A stretch of DNA of 64,000 nt from Epiperipatus broadwayi (lineage: Eukaryota > Onychophora > Udeonychophora > Euonychophora > Peripatidae): contig JAQFVV010006452.1 of the NCBI GenBank assembly GCA_028023455.1, positions 178,501 through 242,500 of the forward strand, read 5' to 3'. A program made the translations under genes and the position numbers. Under the pieces are notes generated by a model, which had not been told where the DNA came from, did no database searches, and worked only from the letters and a program-made list of their open reading frames with translations. Shown here in pieces: positions 1 through 10,191 of the stretch. The number at the start of each line of letters is the position of its first letter. The stretch's first letter is position 1.

Positions 1-1129
<1,129 letters not shown>

Positions 1130-1196
1130 TTGTAAGTTTTAAATTGCACTTTATGCAAAAAAGTGAAGCTTATTACTATTAGAAAATAATTATACA

Positions 1197-1238
1197 GCTG
1201 AGCACTTTCAGAGAACTTAAGTCTCCATATTCATAGCC
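1197..1238 (-). ncRNA. Hammerhead-like fold in the PLE terminal region
   Basis: On the minus strand the order is GCT, A, TGAATA, T, then stem II (GGAGA/TCTCT, loop of seven), GAAA, GTGC and TC before AGC. GCT/AGC makes the start of stem I, AGTGCT is nearly self-complementary as in minimal PLE hammerheads, and TC fits the U16.1-H17 cleavage site. The core positions usually C3 and G8 are A and U. It lies 43 nt past the PLE stop codon. Activity is not shown. Confidence 0.55.
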
Positions 1239-1280
1239 TATGTTAAGCAAAATTTAGTGGTAATTTATGCAAAGTTTCTT

Positions 1281-2240
1281 TCATAAAGACCATTTTCTGG
1301 AGATAACAAAGCACAATTCTTTTTGGTTTATTGCATAATTGTCATTTGCAATAAAGCATTCCTCCTTAATCTTTCATTTCATATCATTACATTCAGTGCA
1401 CAGCGCCCTTGCCATAGTGGGTTCAAACACATGGCTTGTCATTTTTCAGTGCTCAAAGAATATGGATTTGTTTTCAGTATTATTTAGAGCTCTCCTGTAT
1501 AAATGATGATGTTGGGATGTTCTGGTGGTAATGTTGGCACAGGTCTCTCCGTAATATGCTGCTCTACATCCATTGGTTGGGCATGAAATTTTATAAACTG
1601 CTTGGGCTATTTGATCAGAAGGTATTTTGTCTTTGGAACTGTTTATCATTCTGTTTGTTGAAGGTGGGATGTGGAATCCTAGTTCGAAGGATTCAGCAAA
1701 TATTTTATAATATTTCCTAGCAGTTGATGGTATGTAAGGTAGCAGCATTCTTGGTTTATTGTTTCTAACCGTGTTAGTTTGTAGCTTAGTTTGAAATTGC
1801 CTAATCTTTTTGTAGATAATGTTGTGTAAAAATCCAACATTTTCCAGAACTTTAATATAATTTGTGAGGTTCTTTTTGCAATTGGTTTCAAATTTACATA
1901 GTCTGTGATTTCTGTGCAGGAAAGATATGAGTCCACCCAATTTATGAGAGTTGGGTGAGTTCGAGTTTGGATGCAAAAGTCCTCAAATTTCCAATGGCTT
2001 GACTATCATGGTGTAGGTAAGTTGGTGTGGGTCTCTATGAACTTGAATAACCAGATATTTAACATTGTGCTGGTGTTTTTCTGGCATGCAGTTAATTGTT
2101 AAGGAGGTTTGTGTTTGCAGCTCTTTTTGAATATTCGTTATTATTTGTTCTGGTGTTTCTATGAATACATCGTCAACATAGCATGTATATATTAAGTTTG
2201 ATTCAATTGTGTATACTTTCTTTCTTTCAAAATATTAGGA
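1281..2240 (-). pseudogene. Penelope-like element C-terminal remnant (RT end, linker, GIY-YIG)
   Basis: A decayed copy of the single PLE polyprotein, which pairs a reverse transcriptase with a GIY-YIG endonuclease for target-primed insertion. Reading from 2,240 down, the frame shows the RT catalytic motif as CYVDDVF (about 2,170-2,190), then a thumb and linker with HPNSNSPNSHK, then a 176-residue open stretch (1,446-1,976). The GIY-YIG core is seen as VYKISCP followed by AAYYGET and the arginine-bearing TTRTSQH segment. A frameshift follows, and the tail readable as AINQKELCFVISRKWSL ends at 1,281. The 5' part of the RT is absent, so this is a truncated and dead copy. About 90 percent similar by eye to the copy at 2,761-3,655. 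Confidence 0.85.
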
Positions 2241-2640
2241 AAATACTAATATTATCCCATTTATTAGCCCATTACCATTCATTCTAAATCATTTACCATT
2301 AAATTTCACAATATTTATCCATCCATTTCAAAATTCCACTATGAAGATCACTGTGCTTTGGGAAATTATTATTTGTAAGTTCAGCTACAATAATGTCAAT
2401 CAAGCTATACAGGTCAATTAACTGTAAAAGTTCAATTGACATTATTGTAGCTGAACATACAAATAATAATTGCTTACAAGTGCAGCTGAGCTTCAAAGTG
2501 CAATTTTTGAAATGGGTGGATCAAAATATTGAGGCCATATTTAATGGTAAATAGTTTAGAATGAATGACAGATGGCCAATGGGCCTCCCAATAAGTGGGA
2601 TAATATCTAGTATTTTCCTCAATCATTTTGAAAAGCAAAT
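2232..2640. repeat. Palindromic (foldback) element of about 400 bp
   Basis: The left arm from about 2,232 (TTCAAAATATTAGG) and right arm ending near 2,640 are imperfect reverse complements, meeting near 2,420 around CAATTGACATTATTGTAGCT and its complement. No coding capacity and no hammerhead core were found. It sits between the two inverted PLE copies, so it may be the PLE pair's own 5' region or an independent foldback insertion. Confidence 0.7.
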
Positions 2641-2677
2641 ACTAAGTACTACACAATTAAACCAAACATAATATATA

Positions 2678-2680
<3 letters not shown>

Positions 2681-2762
<82 letters not shown>
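2681..2762. repeat. (TA)n microsatellite at a PLE 5' junction
   Basis: About 40 TA units. The PLE coding sequence of the plus copy starts directly at its right edge (TATGTTGATGATG), so the copy is truncated at, or inserted through, this tract. The tract also yields a meaningless YIYIYI reading. Confidence 0.95.
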
Positions 2763-2764
<2 letters not shown>

Positions 2765-3655
2765 ATGATGTATTCATTGTGGCACCAGAACAAATAATAA
2801 TGGATATTCAAAAAGAGCTGCAAACACAAATCTTCTTAACAATTAACTGCATACCAGAAAACCTCTAGCACAGTGTTAAATATTTGGATATTCAAATTCA
2901 TAGAGACCCATACCAACTTACCTATCCCATGATCGTCAATCCATTGGAAATTCGAGGATTTATACATCCAAACTTGAATTCACCCAACTCACATAAATTG
3001 GCTGGACTCACATCCTACCTGCACAGAAATCGCAGACTATGTAAATTTGAAGCCAACCACAAAAAGAACCTCACAAATTATATTAAAGATTTGGAAAATG
3101 TTGGATTTTCACACAACACTATCTACAAAAAGATTAGGCAATTTCAAACTAAGCTACAAACTAACACAGTTAGAAACAATAAACCAAGAATGCTGCTACC
3201 TTACATACCATCAATTGCTAGAAAATATTATAAAATATTTGCTGAGTACTTTGAACTAGGATTCCACAGCCCACCTTCAACAAACAGAATGATAAACAAT
3301 ACCAAAGACAAAATACCTTCTGATCAAATAGCCCAAGCAGTTTATAAAAGTCCATGCCCAATCAAAGGATGTAGAGCAGCATATTATGGAGAGACCCATG
3401 CCAACATTACCACCAGAAAATCTCAATATCATTATTATACAGGAGAGCTCTAAATAATACTGAAAACAAATACATATTTTTGAGCACCAAAAAACAACAG
3501 GCCATGTGTTTGAACCCACTAGAACAAGGGCACTGTGCACTGAATGTAATGATATGAAATGAAATATTAAGGAGGCATGCTTTATTGCAAATGACAACTA
3601 TGCAATAAACCAAAAAGAATCATGCTTTGCAATCTCCAGAAAATGGTCTTTATGA
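2761..3655 (+). pseudogene. Penelope-like element C-terminal remnant (RT end, linker, GIY-YIG)
   Basis: Plus-strand partner of the 1,281-2,240 copy. It begins inside the RT at YVDDVFIVAPEQI (2,761 on), directly after the TA tract. It passes a stop near 2,865, then runs open from 2,884 to 3,453 (189 residues) through the linker (HPNLNSPNSHKLAG) into the GIY-YIG domain: VYKSPCP, AAYYGET, ITTRKS. A frameshift near 3,440 separates the remaining endonuclease and the tail (INQKESCFAISRKWSL, TGA at 3,653-3,655). Both the missing 5' RT and the internal breaks show that it is inactive. Identification rests on the RT YVDD motif, the GIY-YIG residues and the conserved PLE tail seen in several copies in this window. 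Confidence 0.87.
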
Positions 3656-3710
3656 AAGAAAACTTTGCATAAATTTTGCATAAATTACCACTAAACTTCG
3701 CTTAAAGTAG

Positions 3711-3752
3711 GCAATTAATATGGAGACTTAAGTTCTCTGAAAGCACTCAGCC
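3711..3752 (+). ncRNA. Degraded hammerhead-like fold, PLE terminal region
   Basis: Same position relative to the PLE stop as the 1,197-1,238 fold: stem II (GGAGA/TCTCT), GAAAGCACTC and AGCC are kept, but the 5' core reads ATTAATA, so the conserved UGA is lost. Likely dead. Confidence 0.4.
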
Positions 3753-3835
3753 ATATAATTCTTTTCTAATAATAATAAGATTCACTTTTTTGCATAAAGC
3801 ACAATTTAAAACTTATAACAGTAACGTTTCACTTA

Positions 3836-4779
3836 TCTTACATAACTCAACCCTATTAAAAGCATATTTATTATATATTATTAAATTTGCTCATTTGCCC
3901 TTTTAATAAATTATCTCATTAATACCCCCTCCCCGTTTTTAAGTTAGAAACATCTGTTTTTATAAGGGTATTGAATTTCTCAAAAATGATGTCTTGATTG
4001 ATATATATATAAAAAACTCCCCCACAATAACAGATAATTATAGATATTTGTAGATATTTATTGATAGAATACCATTAAAATAACCATTATTCAACAACTT
4101 TTATATCCAAATAAAATTCCCAAAATGATTTTGAATCTTTTACAACAAATAAGTTAGTTTATATAAATATTTACAAACAAATTTAAAAAGACATTAATTA
4201 AAATAAATATTTATAAATTAATAAGCTTAAAAGATGGGAGGTGTATATTTTTTTTATTAGCAAAATTTGAAGACGTTAATAATCTAGTTTTGAAATTCAG
4301 AAAATTCACATATCCAACAAGGCTAAAAAATCAAATATTTTGGATTAATTATATATCACTTCTATATGCATACTGAGACAAAACAGTTCTCATAATAATA
4401 TAAAATACAATTAAAAGTTATCTACATTAACCAGTTAAAAGAAAAAAGGCTAATATAAGTAAAATTTAAAAGTTCTCTAATAAGGAAATATACATTACGA
4501 AAATTAATTTAGGCATAACTGTGGCTATTTTATGAAGTGTTTTTTTTTTTTTAGTAGCATTGGAGATAAATAAATATCAAATTAAAAATAAATGCTTTCA
4601 AAATAGACATGAATTTAGCAAAATAGATTTTGAAAGCATTTTTTGATATAGATATTAAAAAATAGTATGTGGTTATTATAGAAGAATATTTTATCTATGT
4701 ATGAAGATATACACAAAATATAGGTTTGGTGACATTCGTACATATCAGGAAAATAAATCTTAATGTTATTTATTATAAG
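3836..4779. other. AT-rich sequence, no gene seen
   Basis: No PLE similarity or open frame. The only structure is a perfect hairpin at about 4,591-4,641 with 15-bp arms (AATGCTTTCAAAATA and complement). Confidence 0.55.
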
Positions 4780-4793
4780 TTATTTAAAAGTTA
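4780..4793. repeat. 14-bp target site duplication, left copy
   Basis: TTATTTAAAAGTTA here is repeated exactly at 6,212-6,225, bracketing the family A hammerhead element. Confidence 0.85.
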
Positions 4794-5032
4794 AACCACT
4801 AAACATCACTTGATCACCATCTCATACTAGCACATAATTGTTATTAAACAATTCAAAACAAAGCAAAACTCTCCTACAGTAGTGCCATCTTGTGCCAACA
4901 AGAGCAATCAATGGATGCCAGAAGGCTTGTGCATAAAATCCCTATCTAGTGCCTACTCATTCAATATCCCCACAAGAGCAATCAATGGATGCTAGAAGGC
5001 TTGTGCATAAAATCCCTATCTAGTGCCTACAC

Positions 5033-5091
5033 ATCCAATATCCCCAGACTAGTTTCTGGCTTGTGGCCTTCATCAGTGAGGAGCCTTGGAT
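5033..5091 (-). ncRNA. Type I hammerhead ribozyme, family A copy 1
   Basis: Minus strand: ATCCAA, GGC, TCCTCA, core CTGATGA, stem II hairpin with GGC/GCC and loop CACAA, GAAA, CTAG, TC, TGGGGA, TA, TTGGAT. Lower stem I (TCCTCA/TGGGGA, one G-U), an internal loop and upper stem I (ATCCAA/TTGGAT) all form. Cleavage is predicted after GTC, between 5,047 and 5,046 on the plus numbering. The first stem II position is an A-A mismatch instead of the usual G-C. Confidence 0.8.
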
Positions 5092-5423
5092 CTGAGAGCA
5101 CTGCACCTAGATCTTAGGATCTAATGCAACCCTCTAGCAGCCACCTTTTAACTCTACTTAACTACAAAACTATGAGAATGAAATTGAAAACACAATAATA
5201 TTTTCAATCCAAGCTCAATAGCTTATATAGTCATATGTGTCTGAACTCAATTCAGCACCCATACATTTTGGTGACTTTGGCTCTTTAACAATCATAGCCA
5301 CCACTATCCTATTATTAGGCAGGATTTGTGTTCAAGTGATCAAGTGGTGTTGACCAATCCTGCCTAATAGGATAGTGGTGGCTATGGTTGTTAAAAAGCC
5401 AAAGTAACCAAAATGTATGGGTG

Positions 5424-5457
5424 CTGAATTGAGTTCAGACCCATATGACTATATAAG
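5424..5457 (+). promoter_or_regulatory. Shared palindrome and TATA-like box, family A
   Basis: CTGAATTGAGTTCAG (5,424-5,438) is an imperfect 15-nt palindrome, followed by CATATG and TATATAAG (5,450-5,457). The same pair in varied form occurs in families B, C and D about 150-200 nt before the hammerhead. I infer an internal promoter or RNA hairpin. Confidence 0.45.
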
Positions 5458-5587
5458 CTATTGAGCTTGGATTGAAAATATTATTGTGTTTTCAATTTCA
5501 TTCTCATAGTTTTGTAGTTAAGTAAAGTTAAAAGGTGGCTGCTAGAGGGTTGCATTAGATCCTAAGATCTAGGTGCAGTGCTCTCAG

Positions 5588-5646
5588 ATCCAAGGCCCCT
5601 CACTGACGAAGGCCACAAGCCAGAAACTAGTCTGGGGATATTGGAT
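5588..5646 (+). ncRNA. Type I hammerhead ribozyme, family A copy 2
   Basis: Same fold as copy 1. The core reads CTGACGA, a change at N7 where any base is allowed. Lower stem I has one C-A mismatch (CCCTCA). Predicted cleavage after 5,632. Confidence 0.78.
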
Positions 5647-6051
5647 GAGTTGGCACTAGATAGGGATTTTATGCACAAGCCTTCTGGCATCCATTGATTG
5701 CTCTTGTTGACACAAGATGGCAATACTGTATGGAGAGTTTTGCTTTGTTTTGAAATGTTTAATAACAATTATGTGCTAGTATGAGATGGTGATCAAGTGA
5801 TGTTTAGTGGCTTAACACCAATCCAGCCTAATAGGATAGTGGTGGCTATGGTTGTTAAAAAGCCAAAGTAACCAAAATGTATGGGTGCTGAATTGAGTTC
5901 AGACCCATATGACTATATAAGCTATTGAGCTTGGATTGAAAATATTATTGTGTTTTCAATTTCATTCTCATAGTTTTGTAGTTAAGTAGAGTTAAAAGGT
6001 GGCTGCTAGAGGGTTGCATTAGATCCTAAGATCTAGGTGCAGTGCTCTCAG

Positions 6052-6110
6052 ATCCAAGGCTCCTCACTGATGAAGGCCACAAGCCAGAAACTAGTCTGGG
6101 GATATTGGAT
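6052..6110 (+). ncRNA. Type I hammerhead ribozyme, family A copy 3
   Basis: Core CTGATGA, stem II GGC/GCC, GAAAC, site GTC, and both parts of stem I are complete. Predicted cleavage after 6,096, exactly 464 nt from the site in copy 2, so a transcript through both would release a unit-length RNA. Confidence 0.82.
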
Positions 6111-6211
6111 GAGTAGGCACTAGATAGGGATTTTATGCACAAGCCTTCTGGCATCCATTGATTGCTTTTGTTGGCACAAGATGGCACTACTGTATGGAGA
6201 GTTTTTTTGCT

Positions 6212-6225
6212 TTATTTAAAAGTTA
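6212..6225. repeat. 14-bp target site duplication, right copy
   Basis: Exact match of 4,780-4,793. Confidence 0.85.
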
Positions 6226-7134
6226 CTATGTATCAAAATACTTAAGAAAGTAAATAGGATATACATTATACAAACAACCAATGTTGTTATAAAATGAAAG
6301 AAAAATATTTTCAAATATATTTTTTTTAAAATGATATTACTTTCTATTGTACAAAATAAGCTGTAAAACTAAACAAGGAAAATATATAATATATAGATAA
6401 AAATTAATGGGTAATTTAAATAATGACATTGTAAGTTTCAAGTATTTATAGAAAATTATTCATTCTAGTTTATGAGATTATTTTTTATCATAAATCATTG
6501 AATAGAAAGTTTATATTTTTTATCAATGGATCCAAAAATATATAGCTATGTTGTTCATAACTTTATCAAAATGCATATTCAAGCCATGATTTTTTGACTA
6601 ACTACGTGTCAATTCAAGGGGAATTACATAAACTAAAGCATTTACTTGAGTCTTGACAAATGCCTTTTGTACTTTTTGACTGTATTGCCTTTTAAAAGAT
6701 GGAAATGTCATCTCAGTTGAACTCATGGTCTATGGAAAACCATGCCTAAAATAAAAAAAGTTTGTCTACAAAAGAATGATTAGTATTGAAAAAAAATTAT
6801 AATTATGATTGTACAGTGTTATAACTGTTGAAATGAATCCAGTTGTGCACAAAATGCCACTTACATAATAACATGAGACCTTTGTGTGTGTATATATATA
6901 TAGTTTTATTGATATATCAAAAAGGCATAAAAATAAGTAAAATATATGACTAATGTAAGCAATAGATTGTAAATGAAGATATTTCTAATTCATTATGATT
7001 ATGATTAATAATTTCTAACTGTATTTCATGATAGTATCCTGCATGGAAAAAATCTGTATTTTGCTCTTTTTTGCTCTTTTTAAACAATTTATTACTCACA
7101 GTAGATTGTATTTAGTAATATGCATATATATATA
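6226..7134. other. AT-rich sequence, no gene seen
   Basis: Only short TA tracts (near 6,890 and 7,120) stand out. The second TA tract forms the left border of the family B array. Confidence 0.55.
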
Positions 7135-7276
7135 TGATAAACAAAAATGCAAGTTAAAAAACTTGCTAATGCTTGTATTTATGTCCACAGATGGCGTTCT
7201 ACCAAAAACGCCCATCAAGCGTATGTTTTGTTTACATAAACGTCAGAGTAGTTAGTATTCACTATCTCTAACTATA

Positions 7277-7334
7277 ATTCCACTTTCAGATCATGATTTC
7301 CAGCTATTTGCTATCGTCAGTGAAAGACAGGAAT
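7277..7334 (-). ncRNA. Type I hammerhead ribozyme, family B
   Basis: Minus strand: ATTCC, TGT, CTTTCA, core CTGACGA, stem II AGC/GCT (this copy reads GCTGG just after), GAAA, TCATGA, TC, TGAAAG, T, GGAAT. Stem I lower part is a perfect 6-bp helix and the upper part a perfect 5-bp helix around an internal loop. ATCATGAT is self-complementary and forms stem III. Confidence 0.82.
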
Positions 7335-7685
7335 AAAGAAACTAGATCTAAATACAAACTCTGAGCGTTTATGAAACAATTTCTATTCAGCTTGCAAGCG
7401 TGAATTTTTTAGACACGTAATGTCTTCAAACTCAGCATAGCAAACCAGATAGCTATATGGGTCTGATCTCAGTTCAGCATCACCACATAGTAGAAGCCTC
7501 TGCAATCTATATCATTGCAAGAAAGACCTCAAAGGTACATTTATGATAAACAAAAATGCAAGTTAAAAAACTTGCTAACGCTTGTATTTATGTCCACAGA
7601 TGGCGTTCTACCAAAAACGCCCATCAAGCATATGTTTTGTTTACATAAACGTCAGAGTAGTTAGTATTCACTATCTCTAACTATA

Positions 7686-7743
7686 ATTCCACTTTCAGAT
7701 CATGATTTCAAGCTATTTGCTATCGTCAGTGAAAGACAGGAAT
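7686..7743 (-). ncRNA. Type I hammerhead ribozyme, family B
   Basis: All conserved core bases are present: CTGACGA, GAAA and the ATC site. Stem II is AGC/GCT with loop AAATA, bordered by a U-U mismatch at the first position. 409 nt from the previous copy. Confidence 0.88.
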
Positions 7744-8094
7744 AAAGAAACTAGATCTAAATACAAACTCTGAGCGTTTATGAAACAATTTCTATTCAGC
7801 TTGCAAGCGTGAATTTTTTAGACACGTAATGTCTTCAAACTCAGCATAGCAAACCAGATAGCTATATGGGTCTGATCTCAGTTCAGCATCACCACATAGT
7901 AGAAGCCTCTGCAATCTATATCATTGCAAGAAAGACCTCAAAGGTACATTTATGATAAACAAAAATGCAAGTTAAAAAACTTGCTAACGCTTGTATTTAT
8001 GTCCACAGATGGCATTCTACCAAAAACGCCCATCAAGCGTATGTTTTGTTTACATAAACGTCAGAGTAGTTAGTATTCACTATCTCTAACTATA

Positions 8095-8152
8095 ATTCCA
8101 CTTTCAGATCATGATTTCAAGCTATTTGCTATCGTCAGTGAAAGACAGGAAT
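8095..8152 (-). ncRNA. Type I hammerhead ribozyme, family B
   Basis: Identical in all core and stem positions to the copy at 7,686, again 409 nt apart. Confidence 0.88.
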
Positions 8153-8503
8153 AAAGAAACTAGATCTAAATACAAACTCTGAGCGTTTATGAAACAATTT
8201 CTATTCAGCTTGCAAGCGTGAATTTTTTAGACACGTAATGTCTTCAAACTCAGCATAGCAAACCAGATAGCTATATGGGTCTGATCTCAGTTCAGCATCA
8301 CCACATAGTAGAAGCCTCTGCAATCTATATCATTGCAAGAAAGACCTCAAAGGTACATTTATGATAAACAAAAATGCAAGTTAAAAAACTTGCTAACGCT
8401 TGTATTTATGTCCACAGATGGCGTTCTACCAAAAACGCCCATCAAGCGTATGTTTTGTTTACATAAACGTCAGAGTAGTTAGTATTCACTATCTCTAACT
8501 ATA

Positions 8504-8537
8504 ATTCCACTTTCAGATCATGATTTCAAGCTATTTG
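8504..8537 (-). ncRNA. Half hammerhead at the strand-switch point, family B
   Basis: Only the 3' half (from the stem II loop, GCTTGAAATCATGATC, stem I 3' strand) is present. The array changes strand exactly in the stem II loop, so this copy cannot fold alone. Confidence 0.75.
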
Positions 8538-8557
8538 TATTTAGATCTAGTTTCTTT

Positions 8558-8615
8558 ATTCCTGTCTTTCACTGACGATAGCAAATAGCTTGAAATCATG
8601 ATCTGAAAGTGGAAT
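8558..8615 (+). ncRNA. Type I hammerhead ribozyme, family B
   Basis: Complete core and stems. Predicted cleavage after ATC at 8,603. It lies at the centre of the large palindrome, next to the strand switch. Confidence 0.88.
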
Positions 8616-8823
8616 TATAGTTAGAGATAGTGAATACTAACTACTCTGACGTTTATGTAAACAAAACATACACTTGATGGGCGTTTTTGGTAGAACGCCA
8701 TCTGTGGACATAAATACAAGCGTTAGCAAGTTTTTTAACTTGCATTTTTGTTTATCATAAATGTACCTTTGAGGTCTTTCTTGCAATGATATAGATTGCA
8801 GAGGCTTCTACTATGTGGTGATG

Positions 8824-8850
8824 CTGAACTGAGATCAGACCCATATAGCT
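8824..8850 (+). promoter_or_regulatory. Shared palindrome, family B
   Basis: CTGAACTGAGATCAG (8,824-8,838) followed by CCCATATAGCTAT. Equivalent to the family A box and about 150 nt before the next hammerhead on the same strand. Confidence 0.4.
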
Positions 8851-8965
8851 ATCTGGTTTGCTATGCTGAGTTTGAAGACATTACGTGTCTAAAAATTCAC
8901 GCTTGCAAGCTGAATAGAAATTGTTTCATAAACGCTCAGAGTTTGTATTTAGATCTAGTTTCTTT

Positions 8966-9023
8966 ATTCCTGTCTTTCACTGACGATAGCAAATAGCTTG
9001 AAATCATGATCTGAAAGTGGAAT
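8966..9023 (+). ncRNA. Type I hammerhead ribozyme, family B
   Basis: Complete. 408 nt from the copy at 8,558, one base short because of a deletion in an A run near 8,892. Confidence 0.88.
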
Positions 9024-9374
9024 TATAGTTAGAGATAGTGAATACTAACTACTCTGACGTTTATGTAAACAAAACATACGCTTGATGGGCGTTTTTGGTA
9101 GAACGCCATCTGTGGACATAAATACAAGCGTTAGCAAGTTTTTTAACTTGCATTTTTGTTTATCATAAATGTACCTTTGAGGTCTTTCTTGCAATGATAT
9201 AGATTGCAGAGGCTTCTACTATGTGGTGATGCTGAACTGAGATCAGACCCATATAGCTATCTGGTTTGCTATGCTGAGTTTGAAGACATTACGTGTCTAA
9301 AAAATTCACGCTTGCAAGCTGAATAGAAATTGTTTCATAAACGCTCAGAGTTTGTATTTAGATCTAGTTTCTTT

Positions 9375-9432
9375 ATTCCTGTCTTTCACTGACGATAGCA
9401 AATAGCTTGAAATCATGATCTGAAAGTGGAAT
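9375..9432 (+). ncRNA. Type I hammerhead ribozyme, family B
   Basis: Complete, 409 nt from the copy at 8,966. Last copy before the array ends at the TA tract. Confidence 0.88.
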
Positions 9433-9607
9433 TATAGTTAGAGATAGTGAATACTAACTACTCTGACGTTTATGTAAACAAAACATACGCTTGATGGGCG
9501 TTTTTGGTAGAACGCCATCTGTGGACATATATATATATATATAAACATATAAATAAATATTAGAAAATACAGTACTTAATAGTTTATAAAAATATATCTA
9601 TAACCAT

Positions 9608-9653
9608 CACTTAGGAACGCTTTCAACTATCCTTGTAGTTTTTGTCAACTAAT
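9608..9653 (-). ncRNA. Hammerhead-like fold in the terminal part of a PLE
   Basis: Minus strand: ATTAG, core TTGACAA, one A, stem II AACTA/TAGTT with loop CAAGGA, GAAA, GCGT, TC, then CTAAGTG. TTAG/CTAA forms stem I and TC gives a permitted cleavage site. Core positions 3 and 8 are U and A instead of C and G. It starts about 40 nt past the PLE stop codon, the same place as in the other PLE copies. Confidence 0.55.
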
Positions 9654-9690
9654 ACTTTTAAAAGGTCAACTTTTTCATAATTTCATGTAG

Positions 9691-10063
9691 TCAACTTTCC
9701 CATAATTCCATGATCTTAATGTTTGCTGCCTGCCTATTGATTAAATCTTGCTTGTATTTATATATTAACATAGCTTCCTTAATTTTTCTTTTATTATTAT
9801 TTCTTTCAGTTTCCAATATTTTTACATTACTATAATTAAAATCAAAACCATATATCATGATTTATTATGGTCATAAAAGAAGCTGATAAATTATTATTAT
9901 TTTTTATAATTTTGTTTTGTATTTTGAACCCTTTTTAATAAAAACAAGTGCTCCTTTGTTCTTTTTTCCAATGGGCACCTCAATTCACTTATATATCCAC
10001 TGCCACACCTACATGTCCATATGTAAATGATACATTTTTTATTTGTCAATAAGGTTTTATAGA
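9691..10063 (-). pseudogene. Penelope-like element GIY-YIG and tail remnant
   Basis: The minus strand reads with frameshifts as an endonuclease of the CxCG type: TCRCGSGYISE, then RCPLEKRTKEH, which corresponds to the C-x-CG, YIGE and R-x-x-x-EH signature of many PLE GIY-YIG domains. It is followed by ILETERNNNKRKIKEAM, the conserved C-terminal block, ending at a stop near 9,691. The RT is missing. This endonuclease lacks the longer CP...GC insert of the 1.3-3.6 kb copies, so it belongs to a different PLE lineage. Confidence 0.72.
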
Positions 10064-10191
10064 TATGTAAGATGTTATAGATATATTTTTATAAACTTTT
10101 AAGTAATGTATTTTCTAATATTTATTTATAAATTTACGTATATTATTTTGAAGAAATACAGACATCGATTTGTAATAATATATATATATGA

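Larger units (their letters stand above)
1130..3835. mobile_element. Head-to-head pair of Penelope-like element 3' parts
   Basis: A large inverted repeat. The left arm (about 1,130-2,240, minus) and right arm (about 2,745-3,835, plus) each carry the end of a PLE reverse transcriptase, linker and GIY-YIG domain, the same C-terminal tail, and the same non-coding terminal part with a hammerhead-like fold. Between them lie a separate palindrome of about 400 bp and a TA microsatellite. The arms are closely similar but not identical, so the duplication is not recent enough to be a simple assembly echo. Inverted partial copies are common for PLEs. Confidence 0.85.
4794..6211. mobile_element. Family A retrozyme-like element (inverted plus tandem copies)
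   Basis: Three units of one sequence: a minus unit (4,794-5,326, with an internal 74-bp tandem duplication at 4,901-5,048), a 28-bp spacer, a plus unit (5,355-5,818) and a second plus unit (5,819-6,211) offset by exactly 464 bp. Each unit has CTGAATTGAGTTCAG, then CATATGACTATATAAG, then a type I hammerhead. No coding capacity. Exact 14-bp duplications flank the block, so the whole inverted/tandem multimer went in as one event, which is expected of a retroelement copied from concatemeric RNA rather than of slow tandem growth in place. Confidence 0.85.
7135..9526. mobile_element. Family B retrozyme-like array, 409-bp unit, inverted
   Basis: Units begin at 7,135, 7,544, 7,953 and 8,362 (period exactly 409). 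The last is cut at 8,537 and joined to copies on the other strand up to 9,526 (periods 408 and 409). A 44-bp stretch at 8,538-8,581 separates the palindromic arms. Copies differ by only a few bases, so the array is young or homogenised. Each unit holds the palindrome CTGAACTGAGATCAG and one type I hammerhead. No coding capacity (a 66-residue frame at 8,796 is chance). Both ends abut TA microsatellite, suggesting insertion into a TA tract. Size, tandem order and ribozyme type fit metazoan retrozymes. Confidence 0.88.
9550..10135 (-). mobile_element. Compact Penelope-like element with inverted terminal parts
   Basis: Arms of about 55 bp at 9,550-9,612 and 10,070-10,135 (AAATAAATATTAGAAAATAC and complement) enclose a minus-strand PLE endonuclease and tail remnant. 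The same arrangement of coding tail plus inverted flanks is seen at 15.7-16.4 kb and 37.8-38.25 kb. Confidence 0.7.

Noticed and set aside
2623-2829. Open frame dominated by YIYIYI
   Set aside because: It is the translation of a TA microsatellite.
8796-8996. 66-residue open frame inside the family B array
   Set aside because: It reads through the hammerhead and palindrome, and equivalent frames in other copies are interrupted. No protein similarity.
7135-9526. CRISPR-like or satellite array
   Set aside because: Units are 409 bp, directly adjoining with no unique spacers, inverted in the second half, and in a eukaryotic context. The conserved hammerhead explains the array better than a plain satellite.
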